Shown one piece after another: positions 16,903 through 26,364 of a DNA stretch of 64,000 bases. Origin of the DNA: CBDCZI01 sp965224495 (lineage in GTDB: Bacteria; Bacteroidota; Bacteroidia; Cytophagales; JAAEPT01); assembly GCA_965224495.1 (NCBI GenBank), contig CBDCZI010000029.1, positions 124,001-188,000 of the forward strand, read 5' to 3'. The stretch's first letter is position 1. Every line of letters begins with the position of its first letter. The position numbers were made by a program, and so were the translations under genes. The notes beneath the pieces were generated by a model. It was not told where the DNA came from. It saw nothing but the letters and a program-made list of their open reading frames with translations, and ran no database searches.

Positions 16903-19026
16903 TTAAGCGGTTTCTTTATTGAATAAGGCAACAGCGATACGGATAGGTCCGTATTCGACTTGATGCTTTAGTTTTTCATAGATTCCTTTTGCTGTTTCAA
17001 AAGGTTTTTTGTTGAGGTGGTCAAATACCATTTTCTTATCTTCGGTTGTAATGTAGTCATTCAAATCCATAGGATGCCCTTTGTCGTGTAAATAAACAAA
17101 ATGTGAATAGATGGTGACAGGGTTCAAATCACGTTTGATAGCGATTGCTTCAGGTGTTAATCCTTCTTTGAGGTAACCTAAGGTTTCGACATAGGTACTG
17201 CCTTTTATTTTTTGTCCATCATCTCGTTGGTCTTGGATAAATGTAAGTACTTCGTTGATGAAAGCTTCGCCGTATTTATCCAGTTTATGCCCGCCAACAC
17301 CACTCACTTGTTCCAATTCAAATTCGGAAACAGGACGTGCAGAAGAGATTTCCGCCAATGTTTTGTCGTGAAAAACCATATAAGGTGCAATGCCTTCTTT
17401 ATCTGCGATTTGTTTTCTTAGTGTGCGTAGTTTTTCAAATAACGCTTCGTTGATGGTAACAGACTTTGGTTTTTTGATTTCAATTTTCTTTTTGTCTTGC
17501 CATTCGACGTTGTAAAGATGTACTTTCTGTCCGTCAAAAAGTACAGCTTCTGCTTTTTCTGTACATTTTAAACGTGAGTTTTCGTGGTAAAGCAATTCCA
17601 AATAGCCTTGGTTGATGAGTTGCATCAAATACATTTTCCAATTGAAATTAGAAATGTCTTTTCCTGCTCCGTAGGTTTTTATTTGGTTGTAACCCTTACT
17701 TAGTATGCCTTGGTTTTGCGAACCTCTCAAAATATCAATAACCGTAGAAGTTCCTTCTCTTTCTCTTGAACGCTTGATTGCTGATAATGCTTTTTGTGTA
17801 ATCACTGTTCCATCAAACGATTTGGGAGGATTGGTGCAATTGTCACACGTCCCACAAGTATCTTCTCTATGTTCTCCAAAATAACTCAAAACCACATTAC
17901 GACGACAGGCTTGTTCTTCGCAATACTGTTTCATCCTATCCAATTTCGCTTCTTGTACGGCTTTAAACTCGGCTGAACCGTTGCCTTTGTCAAGGAAATG
18001 TTTGTAGGTCATCAAATCTTGAATGGTGTAAAATAAGGTACAATGACTGACCATTCCATCACGACCTGCACGACCGATTTCTTGGTAATAACTCTCAATG
18101 TTTTTAGGCATATTGTGGTGAATTACCCAACGAATATTGGCTTTATCTATCCCCATTCCAAAAGCAATTGTCGCACAGATAATTTGAATATCATCTTTCA
18201 AAAAACCTTCTTGGACTTTACTTCTTTTCTCTGTAGGCATTCCTGCGTGGTAATAAGCCGAGTTAAAACCTGCTTTTTTGAGTTTGGCTGAAATGTCTTC
18301 GGTTATTTTTCTACTTAAACAATAAATAATTCCTGCTTGCCCACGTCGTCCTGCGACTATTTTTTCTATTTCTTTGTAACGGTTGATGGCTGGTTTTACA
18401 CCTACAATCAAGTTTTTTCGCTCAAAAGAAGAGAGTAATATTTCGGGATTGTTTAACTTCAACTGATTAGCAATATCTTTTTGAGTAGCCGTATCTGCCG
18501 TAGCAGTAAGGGCGATGAACGGAATATCCGAAAACACCTTTCTTACACTTCCCATTTTAGCATATTCGGGACGGAAATCGTGTCCCCAAGTTGATACACA
18601 ATGTGCTTCATCTACTGCAATTAATGCTAATTTTATGTTTTGTAAAAAAAACTGAATATCCTGTGATAAAAACTTTTCAGGGGATAAATACAAGAGTTTC
18701 AACTCACCAGTTTCTGCTTGTTGACGGATTTCTTGTTCCTCTCCGTGACTAATTGTACTGTTGATATACGAGGCATTGACGCCGTAGGCTCGTAAACTTT
18801 CGACTTGGTCTTTCATCAAGGCTATCAACGGACTGATAACAACGGTTAAGCCGTCTAATGTAATGGCTGGTATTTGGTAACAAATGGATTTACCACCTCC
18901 TGTAGGCATAATAATCACTGCGTCTTTTTTGTCGTAGATCAACTGAATTGCCTGTTCTTGTAACGAACGGAAATTGTCGTAACCAAATACGCTTTTTAAT
19001 GCGTCTTTTGCCTTTTGAATATTCAT
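16903..19026 (-). CDS. recQ: ATP-dependent DNA helicase RecQ
   Basis: A 707-aa 3'-5' helicase of recombination and fork repair. Motifs in order: Gln motif region FGYDNFRSLQEQAI, Walker A MPTGGGKSICYQIP, DEAHCVSTWGHDFRP (motif II plus the RecQ aromatic loop), TATAD, and motif VI QEIGRAGRDG. The RQC zinc site is present (cysteines in CEEQACRRN and CGTCDNC), followed by the winged helix, an HRDC domain (FEKLRTLRKQIADKEG) and an extra C-terminal helix-turn-helix (EAIAIKRDLNPVTIYSH, like PF14493). It is slightly longer than E. coli RecQ because of this last domain. A ywbE-like gene follows. Confidence 0.96.
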   Translation of the reverse strand: MNIQKAKDALKSVFGYDNFRSLQEQAIQLIYDKKDAVIIMPTGGGKSICYQIPAITLDGLTVVISPLIALMKDQVESLRAYGVNASYINSTISHGEEQEIRQQAETGELKLLYLSPEKFLSQDIQFFLQNIKLALIAVDEAHCVSTWGHDFRPEYAKMGSVRKVFSDIPFIALTATADTATQKDIANQLKLNNPEILLSSFERKNLIVGVKPAINRYKEIEKIVAGRRGQAGIIYCLSRKITEDISAKLKKAGFNSAYYHAGMPTEKRSKVQEGFLKDDIQIICATIAFGMGIDKANIRWVIHHNMPKNIESYYQEIGRAGRDGMVSHCTLFYTIQDLMTYKHFLDKGNGSAEFKAVQEAKLDRMKQYCEEQACRRNVVLSYFGEHREDTCGTCDNCTNPPKSFDGTVITQKALSAIKRSREREGTSTVIDILRGSQNQGILSKGYNQIKTYGAGKDISNFNWKMYLMQLINQGYLELLYHENSRLKCTEKAEAVLFDGQKVHLYNVEWQDKKKIEIKKPKSVTINEALFEKLRTLRKQIADKEGIAPYMVFHDKTLAEISSARPVSEFELEQVSGVGGHKLDKYGEAFINEVLTFIQDQRDDGQKIKGSTYVETLGYLKEGLTPEAIAIKRDLNPVTIYSHFVYLHDKGHPMDLNDYITTEDKKMVFDHLNKKPFETAKGIYEKLKHQVEYGPIRIAVALFNKETA

Positions 19027-19050
19027 TAGTTAGGGTTGTTATGGGATAAA

Positions 19051-19058
19051 CAAAAATA
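19051..19058 (-). promoter_or_regulatory. Candidate -7 element for recQ
   Basis: Reads TATTTTTG on the minus strand, exact TAnnTTTG, 25 nt before the recQ ATG. Confidence 0.4.
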
Positions 19059-19221
19059 CGAAATAGTCAGAGTGTTCGTTTGATAAATGAGAAATATACT
19101 TTTAAATCGGGTCGGGTCGGGTCGGAAGCCGACGGCTGTTTTATTTGTTTCTTAGTAATAGATAGACGGAAAGAAAGTCAGTAATTTATTTTCGAAAGCT
19201 AATGTAAGGCTTAAGGATAGA

Positions 19222-19278
19222 GACGGCATCCTTTTGTGAGGAACGAGCAAAAGATATAGTCGAAAGCCTGACCCGCTC
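19222..19278 (+). repeat. Intergenic hairpin element, GAGGAACGA loop, copy 1
   Basis: Lies in the 395-bp gene-free stretch between recQ and the DoxX gene. The 19228-19255 part folds as a stem with a single bulged C and the loop GAGGAACGA, followed by GAAAGCCTGACCCG. A second copy is at 45026-45119. The same stretch also contains a (GGGTC)3-like short tandem run at 19108-19125; nothing else was recognised there. Confidence 0.6.
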
Positions 19279-19364
19279 TTGATTCTGTCTGTTAATTTGA
19301 TTTCTATCGCTATTTTTACTGTGTAACACTAAAGAATCAATTGAACAGAAAGGGGAAGCTCCAA

Positions 19365-19403
19365 ATAAAAAAAGCACGCTCTAATTAAAGAGTATGCTTC
19401 GTT
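19365..19403 (-). terminator. Probable terminator after the DoxX gene
   Basis: Stem AAGCACGCTCT / AGAGTATGCTT (one mismatch and one G-T pair) with a T run on the minus strand, about 20 nt after the DoxX stop. Confidence 0.6.
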
Positions 19404-19421
19404 TTTGTACTGGGTGGTCTG

Positions 19422-19853
19422 CTATTTGTCGTGGTGTGTGTCTAAATAATGGTTGGCGGAATACTTGCCCGACCCCATAAATAGCATTACGAAAAGAGCC
19501 AATAAAACGAGTAAAGAAATTACCCATTCGACCCCAAACGCATCGGTGGACATATTGGTGATAAATACCGCACCGAATAAAATCGGTAGCTGAACCAATG
19601 ATGCCAAACGAGTAAAAAGCCCCATAGTAATGAATAATCCCCCGACCAAATGTGCAAATGCGACATAATGTACCATCATTACGATACCTGTAAGTTTAAC
19701 AAACTCCGGCATCATATCTCTGAGTACTTCTTGATGTTGTAGAAAATAAACGCCCTTCATAAATAAAAAAACGCCTAATATAATACGGACAATATCTAAC
19801 CATTTTGGATGATGAGTGTCCGCCCAATCCGATATATCTGTTAATAATTCCAT
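19422..19853 (-). CDS. DoxX family membrane protein
   Basis: A 143-aa inner-membrane protein with four hydrophobic helices. Segments such as VRIILGVFLFMKGVYFL, HYVAFAHLVGGLFITMGLFTR and LILFGAVFITNM-like (here LPILFGAVFITNM) match the DoxX/DoxD-like four-helix family, and the G-GLF-x-GL-x-TR-x-A pattern is typical. Family members are linked to redox or stress, without a well-defined reaction. It is the last of three small minus-strand genes (20343 to 19422) with gaps of 43-60 nt, which may form one transcript. Confidence 0.8.
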   Translation of the reverse strand: MELLTDISDWADTHHPKWLDIVRIILGVFLFMKGVYFLQHQEVLRDMMPEFVKLTGIVMMVHYVAFAHLVGGLFITMGLFTRLASLVQLPILFGAVFITNMSTDAFGVEWVISLLVLLALFVMLFMGSGKYSANHYLDTHHDK

Positions 19854-19913
19854 CGCTTACCTATTTGTTGTATTGTATTATACGTGACTGGTAGTCAATG
19901 GGTAATGTTTTGG

Positions 19914-20075
19914 TTAAGCGAAACGTTGGTGGCTTTGAGCTAAGACCGAACGGATTTCTTGCAGGTCTTTGATAAGTATGGCAACTTCTTTCATTCCGTT
20001 GGCATATTGTGCTTGGTATTCGTCGATTTTAGTATCTATAGCAAGTAATTTTTCTTCTATTTTATTCAAATTCAT
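19914..20075 (-). CDS. Small coiled-coil protein, unknown
   Basis: A 53-aa product if started at the ATG at 20075 (MNLNKIEEKLLAIDTKIDEY); an upstream in-frame ATG at 20096 would add seven residues. It is entirely helical with a heptad pattern (LAIDTKI, VAILIKDLQEI), so probably a small coiled coil. It lies between the DoxX gene and another small gene on the same strand, which is the main reason to believe it. No family recognised. Confidence 0.5.
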   Translation of the reverse strand: MNLNKIEEKLLAIDTKIDEYQAQYANGMKEVAILIKDLQEIRSVLAQSHQRFA

Positions 20076-20118
20076 AATTGTTGTTTTTGTAATCAAAAAG
20101 TATTTTAGTGAGGGTAGT

Positions 20119-20343
20119 TCAATTTTCAGACCAATATTCGTTTACGTCGAAATGTAGCTGGGCTCTTTCAAACTCTTTTGCACTCGAAAAACCTGCAAAC
20201 TGTATTGCTACCCCTTTTGCTATTCCTGTTTCGAGGCAATCAAAATATAAAGCAAATTTGTGTTTGAGACGAGAGATGTATTCTTCTTTGTTGATACGTG
20301 AAGAGAAAAACGTGTCCATTTTTAATTGTTTTCTTAAAGCCAT
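20119..20343 (-). CDS. Small hypothetical protein
   Basis: 74 aa, starting MALRKQLKMDTFFSSRINKE. Mixed composition with the segments LKHKFALYFDCLETG and FAGFSSAKEFERAQLHF; soluble, no signal peptide. First of the three minus-strand genes leading to DoxX. I do not recognise it. Coding is supported by its position and natural composition only; the overlapping plus-strand frame looks like noise. Confidence 0.5.
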   Translation of the reverse strand: MALRKQLKMDTFFSSRINKEEYISRLKHKFALYFDCLETGIAKGVAIQFAGFSSAKEFERAQLHFDVNEYWSEN

Positions 20344-20510
20344 AACTGTTTGTGTTTTTAGTACATTACAATATTACAGTAGCAGACCGCACAAGACGTA
20401 CGGTGTGAAATTTTTATTGAAATATGTTAAAGTTATTGAAAACCACAACTGTTTAGGGAGAGAGGAGTATAGATTAAATGAGTATTAGGATAAAACTTAA
20501 TCAAACAATA

Positions 20511-20524
20511 TTTGTTTAAACAAA
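20511..20524. promoter_or_regulatory. 14-bp palindrome upstream of the YceI gene
   Basis: Perfect palindrome TTTGTTTAAACAAA, 34 nt before the ATG at 20559. Its TTTG could be the -33 of a promoter whose -7 is TACATTTA about 20 nt downstream, so a bound regulator would block the promoter. The 12-bp core recurs at 45146-45157. Confidence 0.45.
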
Positions 20525-20558
20525 CAAAAGTATTTACATTTAAGAAAAAATAGAACTT

Positions 20559-21185
20559 ATGAAAGTAACAAACACATTATCAGGTATCGCATTGGCTTTA
20601 TTGTTGGCTTCTTGCGGAGGAGAAAAAGTGGCAGAAAAGGCGACGGAAATTAAAGAAGAGGTGAAAGAAATCGTAGCGACTTCAACGTTTGCAGTAGATG
20701 CAAGTGCGTCATCGGTCAATTGGAGAGGTTTCAAGTTGGGTGGTTTGTATGATCATACAGGTACTGTAACCGTGAAAAAAGGTTCGGTTGAGTTGAAAGG
20801 TGATAAAGTAGTCGGTGGAGAAGTGGTTATTGATATGACGACAATTGATAATACCGACTTGAAAGATGATGCTGAGAAGAAAGCGAAATTAGAAGGTCAT
20901 TTAGGTGCTCCAGATTTCTTTGATGTGGCAAATCATACGACAGCTACATTTAAAATAACTTCGGTAGAAGGAAAGAATGCAAAAGGAAACTTGACTGTTC
21001 GTGGAATTACATTGCCTGTAACAGCAACTTTAAACGAAACGGTTGTTGCTGATGGTACGGTAAAAGTTGATGCTTTCTTAGTATTTGACCGTCAAAACCA
21101 CAAGGTGAAATTTCAAATGCCTGCGGGAGATTTAGCTATCAGTGATGATATTGAAGTGAAAGTTTCTTTGGTGGCAAAAAAATAA
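20559..21185 (+). CDS. YceI family lipoprotein
   Basis: A 208-aa predicted lipoprotein (LLLASC lipobox, Cys19) with a charged linker and a YceI-type lipocalin-like barrel at about residues 45-207. Conserved features are VNWRGFKLGGLYDHTGTV, the GHLGAPDFFDVANHTTATF block and LTVRGITLPVTATL. YceI proteins bind isoprenoid-like lipids in the periplasm; the ligand here is not known. It stands as a single gene with a palindrome-bearing promoter region and its own terminator. Confidence 0.9.
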   Translation: MKVTNTLSGIALALLLASCGGEKVAEKATEIKEEVKEIVATSTFAVDASASSVNWRGFKLGGLYDHTGTVTVKKGSVELKGDKVVGGEVVIDMTTIDNTDLKDDAEKKAKLEGHLGAPDFFDVANHTTATFKITSVEGKNAKGNLTVRGITLPVTATLNETVVADGTVKVDAFLVFDRQNHKVKFQMPAGDLAISDDIEVKVSLVAKK

Positions 21186-21223
21186 TTTTTGTTTTGGTTG
21201 AGTAATAGCGAAAGCTATAAATG

Positions 21224-21258
21224 AAAAAAGGTTCGAGGAAATTTCCCCGAACCTTTTT
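21224..21258 (+). terminator. Terminator between the YceI and ferritin genes
   Basis: Stem AAAAAGGTTCG / CGAACCTTTTT, continued by GG/CC past one mismatch, with a 6-nt loop. It lies between convergent genes and can serve both. Confidence 0.88.
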
Positions 21259-21282
21259 CTTTGTATTTCTATTTTTGATGTG

Positions 21283-21804
21283 TTAGACTTGTGCTTCGTT
21301 TACACTTGCTATAACCGATATTTTTGCGATGTCTTTGTCAAATTCGTACAGTCCACCACCTGGTTGGTCACCAATCAGTGTTAATTTGTCTAATATTGTA
21401 CGTGCTAAGGCTTCTTCTTCCATTTGTTCAGAAACAAACCATTGCATAAAGTTATGTGTTGTGTAATCTTTTTCTTGTAAGGTTAAGAATACAATTTCGT
21501 TGATACTTTCGGTAACCATTATTTCGTGGTCAAGTAAAGTTTCGAACATTCCACGGATTGTTTTAAAATCAACAGGAGGTTGCTCTACGGCAGGAACAAT
21601 TACATTTCCGCCACGTTCGGCTACAAAACGAACTAATTTAAGCATATGTCCACGTTCTTCTTCGGCGTGTGTGTACATAAATGTACTTACACCGCTCATC
21701 CCTTGTCCGTCAGCCCAAACAGCCATAGAAAGGTATAGTTGTGATGAATACGCTTCTTTATCGATTTGCTCGTTTAATATATTTTCTATGCTTTCGTTTC
21801 TCAT
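21283..21804 (-). CDS. ftnA: Ferritin
   Basis: Iron-storage protein, 173 aa from the ATG at 21804 (MRNESIENILNEQIDKEAYS). A longer frame begins at a TTG at 21831, but that region carries a promoter-like TAGCTTTG that would start the transcript just before 21804, so the shorter form is preferred. The four-helix ferritin core has the ferroxidase ligands visible: Glu in NEQIDKEAYSSQ, E-x2-H in HAEEERGHM, and Glu/Gln in the LTLQEKDYTTHNF and SEQMEEEA region. Typical bacterial FtnA length. Single gene. Confidence 0.93.
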   Translation of the reverse strand: MRNESIENILNEQIDKEAYSSQLYLSMAVWADGQGMSGVSTFMYTHAEEERGHMLKLVRFVAERGGNVIVPAVEQPPVDFKTIRGMFETLLDHEIMVTESINEIVFLTLQEKDYTTHNFMQWFVSEQMEEEALARTILDKLTLIGDQPGGGLYEFDKDIAKISVIASVNEAQV

Positions 21805-21828
21805 TGCTCCACGTGTTAAAGATTTACT

Positions 21829-21836
21829 CAAAGCTA
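21829..21836 (-). promoter_or_regulatory. Candidate promoter for ferritin
   Basis: TAGCTTTG on the minus strand, exact TAnnTTTG, with a TTG 16 nt upstream (21853-21855). It lies 24 nt before the ATG at 21804 and decides the start choice. Confidence 0.5.
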
Positions 21837-21965
21837 CTACTTTTTATGTAAGCAACGAAAAAAAAGGTGAATAATAAAGAATGATTCTAAACAGTTTTTT
21901 TGGTAATCTGATGTATGTCAGTTTTTAATGAGGTTTATCGTGCGTTTTTTATTAAATTGATAATT

Positions 21966-22301
21966 ATGATAGAGAAAATAAAAGCACTAAGTAAAGACCC
22001 GAAGTTTAAAAAGAAGGTGGTTTATGAATTGATGAGTAATGCCGTTGCTTGGGGATGTGCGTTGCTTGTTTCTCATATTTTAAAAGGTTTTTTGTTAGTG
22101 CCAAAATTAGAAAATGGTTTTGGATTATTTAATCGTCACCATAAAGTCAAAGTGTCTTCTACAACTTTTGAGTTTTTGTCTTGGGGAATTGTTTTTGTAG
22201 TTGGTTTGGTTGTTTTTACTGTAGTTGAATATTACACCGAAAAACATTTGTTTAAAGATTATTTTAAAGAGAAAGAAACGGAAAATAGACTGAAAAAGTA
22301 A
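21966..22301 (+). CDS. Small two-helix membrane protein, unknown
   Basis: 111 aa from the ATG at 21966 (MIEKIKALSKDPKFKKKVVY); an in-frame start at 21915 would add 17 residues with no supporting feature. Two hydrophobic helices, about residues 26-45 and 74-95, joined by a polar loop containing FGLFNRHHKVKVS. The basic first 20 residues suggest that both ends are cytoplasmic. No family recognised. Confidence 0.65.
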   Translation: MIEKIKALSKDPKFKKKVVYELMSNAVAWGCALLVSHILKGFLLVPKLENGFGLFNRHHKVKVSSTTFEFLSWGIVFVVGLVVFTVVEYYTEKHLFKDYFKEKETENRLKK

Positions 22302-22361
22302 CCTTTTGGTTTATATGTACGTACAATAAGGTTCGTGATTTACAACTTAAATTGAAAAGCT

Positions 22362-22433
22362 ATGAAAATGACAAAACCACAATTACTGATTACGTTTACT
22401 GCACTATTTGCGTTGATTGTATTTAATTCTTAG
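22362..22433 (+). CDS. 23-aa hydrophobic small ORF
   Basis: Reads MKMTKPQLLITFTALFALIV then FNS and stop. A positively charged start followed by a 14-residue hydrophobic core would make a single-pass membrane peptide. It sits directly before a strong terminator and about 60 nt after the previous stop, in a place where a terminator would otherwise have no nearby gene. Coding status is a guess from composition and context. Confidence 0.35.
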   Translation: MKMTKPQLLITFTALFALIVFNS

Positions 22434-22457
22434 AACTAATTTTTAAACTATAAAAAG

Positions 22458-22492
22458 AAAGCCAAAGCTATCCGTAGCTTTGGCTTTTTTTT
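22458..22492 (+). terminator. Strong terminator
   Basis: Perfect 13-bp stem (AAAGCCAAAGCTA / TAGCTTTGGCTTT), UUCG-like loop TCCG and a T run. It ends the unit containing the 21966 gene and the small ORF. The 141 nt from here to the ddl start hold no recognised feature. Confidence 0.92.
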
Positions 22493-22633
22493 GTTATACA
22501 CAGTAAGAGAAGTCAAATGTTTAAAAATCTTTATCACGCAATCAGTCAAAGAGCCGAAGTAAATACTTATTTTTAAGCTTGGGAATCAAATAGTAGCTAA
22601 AAGTGATTGGTTGCCTTTTGAAGAAAAAAAGAA

Positions 22634-23608
22634 ATGAAGAAAAAAATAGCAATTATAGCAGGAGGAGATTCGCACGAGAGAGAGATTTCTTTATTGAGTG
22701 CCCAAACTGTACTTGAACATATAGATAAAACACTTTTTGACGCACATTTGGTTATTTTAACCGAAGGGGAATGGGTTTGTCGTTACCATAAAGTCGAAAT
22801 ACCCGTTGATAAAGCTGATTTTAGTTTGGCTGTAGATGGAGGGCATTTTCATTTTGATGCGGTGTTTGTGACTGTTCACGGTACACCAGGTGAAGATGGT
22901 TTGTTGCAAGGTTACTTCGAATTGTTAGGTTTGCCTTACACCACTTCAAAACACAGCGAAATTACGCTGACGTTTAATAAATGGATGTGTAACCACGTTT
23001 TAAATTCCTTAGGTTACGCTTGTGCAAAGTCTGTTTTATTAAGAACAGGAGATGCTGTGGCTGTCGAGAAGATTATTGAGAAGTTAGGTTTGCCTTGCTT
23101 TGTAAAACCCAATGACTCAGGGTCGAGTTATGGTGTAAAGAAAGTCAATCTAAAAGAAGAGTTAGAAGAAGCGGTGGCTTTTGCATTCAAACACGGGAAG
23201 CAAGTCTTGATTGAGTCATTTCTTGATGGTGTAGAAGTTACAAATGGTGTTTATAGCAAAAATGGTCAAGTCAACGTATTACCGATAACAGAGATAGTAT
23301 CAGAAAATGATTTCTTTGATTATGAGGCAAAATACGAAGGGAAATCAAAAGAGATTACACCAGCAAGATTGTCTGATGAAATTACGGTTTCGGTAAAAGA
23401 AATTACTTCGTCAATTTATAAAACGTTAGGTTTAGCAGGGATGGCTCGTATAGATTATATGATAGTCAATGACGTTCCGCACGTAATAGAGATAAACACC
23501 ACGCCAGGGTTGGCAGAACAAAGTGTAATACCACAACAAGCAAGGTCAATTGGTATGACACTAACAGAATTATTTACTACGGTAATAGAAGAAGCATTAA
23601 AAGATTAA
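22634..23608 (+). CDS. ddl: D-alanine--D-alanine ligase
   Basis: Cytosolic ATP-grasp enzyme that makes D-Ala-D-Ala for peptidoglycan, 324 aa. It starts KKKIAIIAGGDSHEREISL, and has HGTPGEDGLLQGYFELLGLP, the ATP-grasp glycine loop VKPNDSGSSYGVKKV, and metal/substrate residues EINTTPGLAEQSVIPQQA. Normal length and no missing motif. The stop is 1 nt before the universal stress gene's ATG, so the two are probably translated from one message. Confidence 0.96.
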   Translation: MKKKIAIIAGGDSHEREISLLSAQTVLEHIDKTLFDAHLVILTEGEWVCRYHKVEIPVDKADFSLAVDGGHFHFDAVFVTVHGTPGEDGLLQGYFELLGLPYTTSKHSEITLTFNKWMCNHVLNSLGYACAKSVLLRTGDAVAVEKIIEKLGLPCFVKPNDSGSSYGVKKVNLKEELEEAVAFAFKHGKQVLIESFLDGVEVTNGVYSKNGQVNVLPITEIVSENDFFDYEAKYEGKSKEITPARLSDEITVSVKEITSSIYKTLGLAGMARIDYMIVNDVPHVIEINTTPGLAEQSVIPQQARSIGMTLTELFTTVIEEALKD

Positions 23609-23609
23609 T

Positions 23610-24449
23610 ATGAAAAATATACTTGTCCCTTTTGATTTTTCCAATGAAGCAAATGCTGCATTGAGAGCTGCCTCCGAGATAGCGAGCAAACAAGGAGCGA
23701 AGATTTATTTATTGAATGTGTACGAAGCACCAGAGGCGACCAATGACATTTATGGTTTTTCAACTAAGGCGTTGAAAGAGTATAAAAAGATGGTTGATGA
23801 GGTGAAAGACGATCACGAAGGAAGATTGAATGAGGTAATAGCAAAAGCGACTTTCTTGCAATCGGATATTGAACCGTTGACCAAGCGAGGATTTGTTCAT
23901 AAGACAATCATCGAAACACTGGAAGAGATGAATATCGGACTCGTCGTAATGGGAGCAAAGGGTACTTCTACAATCGAAGAGTATTTGATAGGGACAAATG
24001 TCGAGAAAATAATTAGTAGAGCGACTTGTCCTGTATTGATAGTGCCCAATGTACAAAAGAATTTCACGTTAGAGAACTTAGTCTTTGCGTCTAATTTTGA
24101 GATGGAAGAAATTCCTGAGTTTGCTTTTTTTAATGATTTAGCAAGAGATTTTGATTCGACAGTACATTTGTTACGAGTAAATACACCTGCAAATTTCTCT
24201 CGTTCGAAAGATATGAGGAAGTCAATGGCAGATTTTACGGAGCAATGGCAATTGAAAAAAGTGACAGATAATATTTATAGTGAATTTACGATTGAAGAAG
24301 GAATGTTAGAGTTTGCCTCGACAGTAGATGCTGACTTGATTTGTTTGCATAGAAGTCACCACCGTAATTTCTTTTCGTTTCTTAATGCGAGATTTACGGA
24401 TGAGATTGTAAAGCACTCATCGTCAAGACCAATATTGATATTGACTTAG
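23610..24449 (+). CDS. Universal stress protein, two-domain
   Basis: A 279-aa tandem-Usp protein. The first domain (about 1-145) starts KNILVPFDFSNEANAALRAA and ends with the nucleotide-loop region VVMGAKGTSTIEEYLIGTN (G-x2-G-x9-G[S/T] type) and CPVLIVP. The second (about 150-279) is more divergent but has LVFASNFEMEE and ends HSSRPILIL. It is probably an ATP-binding stress protein. Tightly coupled to ddl. Confidence 0.88.
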   Translation: MKNILVPFDFSNEANAALRAASEIASKQGAKIYLLNVYEAPEATNDIYGFSTKALKEYKKMVDEVKDDHEGRLNEVIAKATFLQSDIEPLTKRGFVHKTIIETLEEMNIGLVVMGAKGTSTIEEYLIGTNVEKIISRATCPVLIVPNVQKNFTLENLVFASNFEMEEIPEFAFFNDLARDFDSTVHLLRVNTPANFSRSKDMRKSMADFTEQWQLKKVTDNIYSEFTIEEGMLEFASTVDADLICLHRSHHRNFFSFLNARFTDEIVKHSSSRPILILT

Positions 24450-24557
24450 TAATAAGGTGAAATAGAGTATTGTGCATTTATTTAGAGGTTGTTAAAATAA
24501 AGTTGTAAATGAATAAGATAGCAGGTTTTTTTTGGTAGAAAATAAATAGCATTTGAG

Positions 24558-25211
<654 letters not shown>

Positions 25212-25266
25212 ATCCCTTAAAATTATATGTCGCCTGCTTGACGTATAACAAATAATCAGAAACAAA

Positions 25267-25308
25267 AAAAGGTCCGTTCGTTCTCTCTTTAGAAGAAATG
25301 GACCTTTT
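25267..25308. terminator. Terminator between the RAYT gene and menB
   Basis: Arms AAAAGGTCC / GGACCTTTT with a longer, partly paired loop. It lies between convergent genes and is 22 nt past the menB stop. Confidence 0.75.
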
Positions 25309-25329
25309 AATAAGTAGGAAAAAGAGGAA

Positions 25330-26172
25330 TTAGGGTAGGTATTTGTCTTTTCCGAAATTTGGTTTTCTTTTTTCTAAAAAAGCATCTCTTCCTTCTTTGG
25401 CTTCTTCAGTCATATATGCCAAACGAGTCGCCTCACCAGCGAAAACTTGTTGTCCTACCATTCCATCGTCTGTTAAGTTCATAGCGAATTTTAACATTTT
25501 GATAGAAGTAGGTGATTTCTCTAAAATTTCTTGTGCCCATTCGTAGGCAGTGTCTTCTAATTCATCGTGAGGGATAACTGCATTGACCATTCCCATATCG
25601 TAAGCCTCTTGTGCCGAATAATTACGTCCTAGGAAAAAAATCTCACGTGCTTTTTTCTGTCCGACCATTTTAGCGAGGTAAGCAGAACCGTAGCCGCCAT
25701 CAAAACTTGTAACGTCAGCATCAGTTTGTTTGAAAATAGCGTGTTCTTTACTTGCCAAAGTCAAGTCACAGACAACGTGTAAACTATGTCCTCCACCAAC
25801 AGCCCATCCAGGAACAACGGCAATTACTGCTTTAGGCATAAAACGTATCATTCGTTGTACTTCTAAAATATTGAGACGATGTTGCCCATCGTTACCTATA
25901 TAGCCTTGGTGTCCACGTGCTCGTTGGTCACCTCCACTACAGAATGAATAAACCCCGTCTTTAGTCGAAGGACCTTCAGCAGAAAGCAATACTACACCAA
26001 TAGAAGTGTCTTCTTGAGCATCGTAAAAAGCCTCGATTAGCTCACTTGTCGTCTTTGGGCGAAAAGCATTACGTACATTTGGACGGTTAAAAGCGATACG
26101 AGCGACACCATTTGCTTTTTTGTAGGTGATATCTTCAAATTCTCTGACGGTTTTCCAATCTATTGCACTCAT
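25330..26172 (-). CDS. menB: 1,4-dihydroxy-2-naphthoyl-CoA synthase
   Basis: Crotonase-fold enzyme that closes the naphthoquinone ring in menaquinone synthesis, 280 aa. Diagnostic features: FNRPNVRNAFRPKTTSEL, the oxyanion-hole segments FCSGGDQRARG and GWAVGGGHSLHVVCDL, and VTSFDGGYGSAYLA, which carries the MenB-specific Ser-Phe-Asp. The ending KRKPNFGKDKYLP is also typical (MenB normally ends near KRKPDF). No other men genes lie next to it. Confidence 0.96.
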   Translation of the reverse strand: MSAIDWKTVREFEDITYKKANGVARIAFNRPNVRNAFRPKTTSELIEAFYDAQEDTSIGVVLLSAEGPSTKDGVYSFCSGGDQRARGHQGYIGNDGQHRLNILEVQRMIRFMPKAVIAVVPGWAVGGGHSLHVVCDLTLASKEHAIFKQTDADVTSFDGGYGSAYLAKMVGQKKAREIFFLGRNYSAQEAYDMGMVNAVIPHDELEDTAYEWAQEILEKSPTSIKMLKFAMNLTDDGMVGQQVFAGEATRLAYMTEEAKEGRDAFLEKRKPNFGKDKYLP

Positions 26173-26324
26173 TATTTGTCAATTATTGATTTAAGATGTA
26201 AAAATAATCTATTCAACCGAATAAATGATCAAAACAGGTTTGTCTTTTGCGACTTGGAGGAGTATCTAGTTTTGAATTGCTCAAAATAAACCAAAATTGA
26301 AAACCATTTTTTGTAAGAAAGTGT

Positions 26325-26332
26325 TATCTTTG
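26325..26332 (+). promoter_or_regulatory. Candidate -7 element for the suf operon
   Basis: TATCTTTG, exact TAnnTTTG, 32 nt before the sufB ATG. A TTG lies 25 nt upstream (26297-26299). No obvious IscR- or Fur-type operator was recognised. Confidence 0.5.
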
Positions 26333-26364
26333 CAGTTAAGTAGAATTAATCCAAATAAGGCAAG

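Noticed and set aside
19108..19125. CGGGTCGGGTCGGGTCGG short tandem run
   Set aside because: Only about three units and next to a known-type hairpin element; no function can be argued.
20108..20488. 126-aa plus-strand open frame
   Set aside because: Cys/Ser-rich shadow of the minus-strand 74-aa gene and the intergenic stretch; no coding features.
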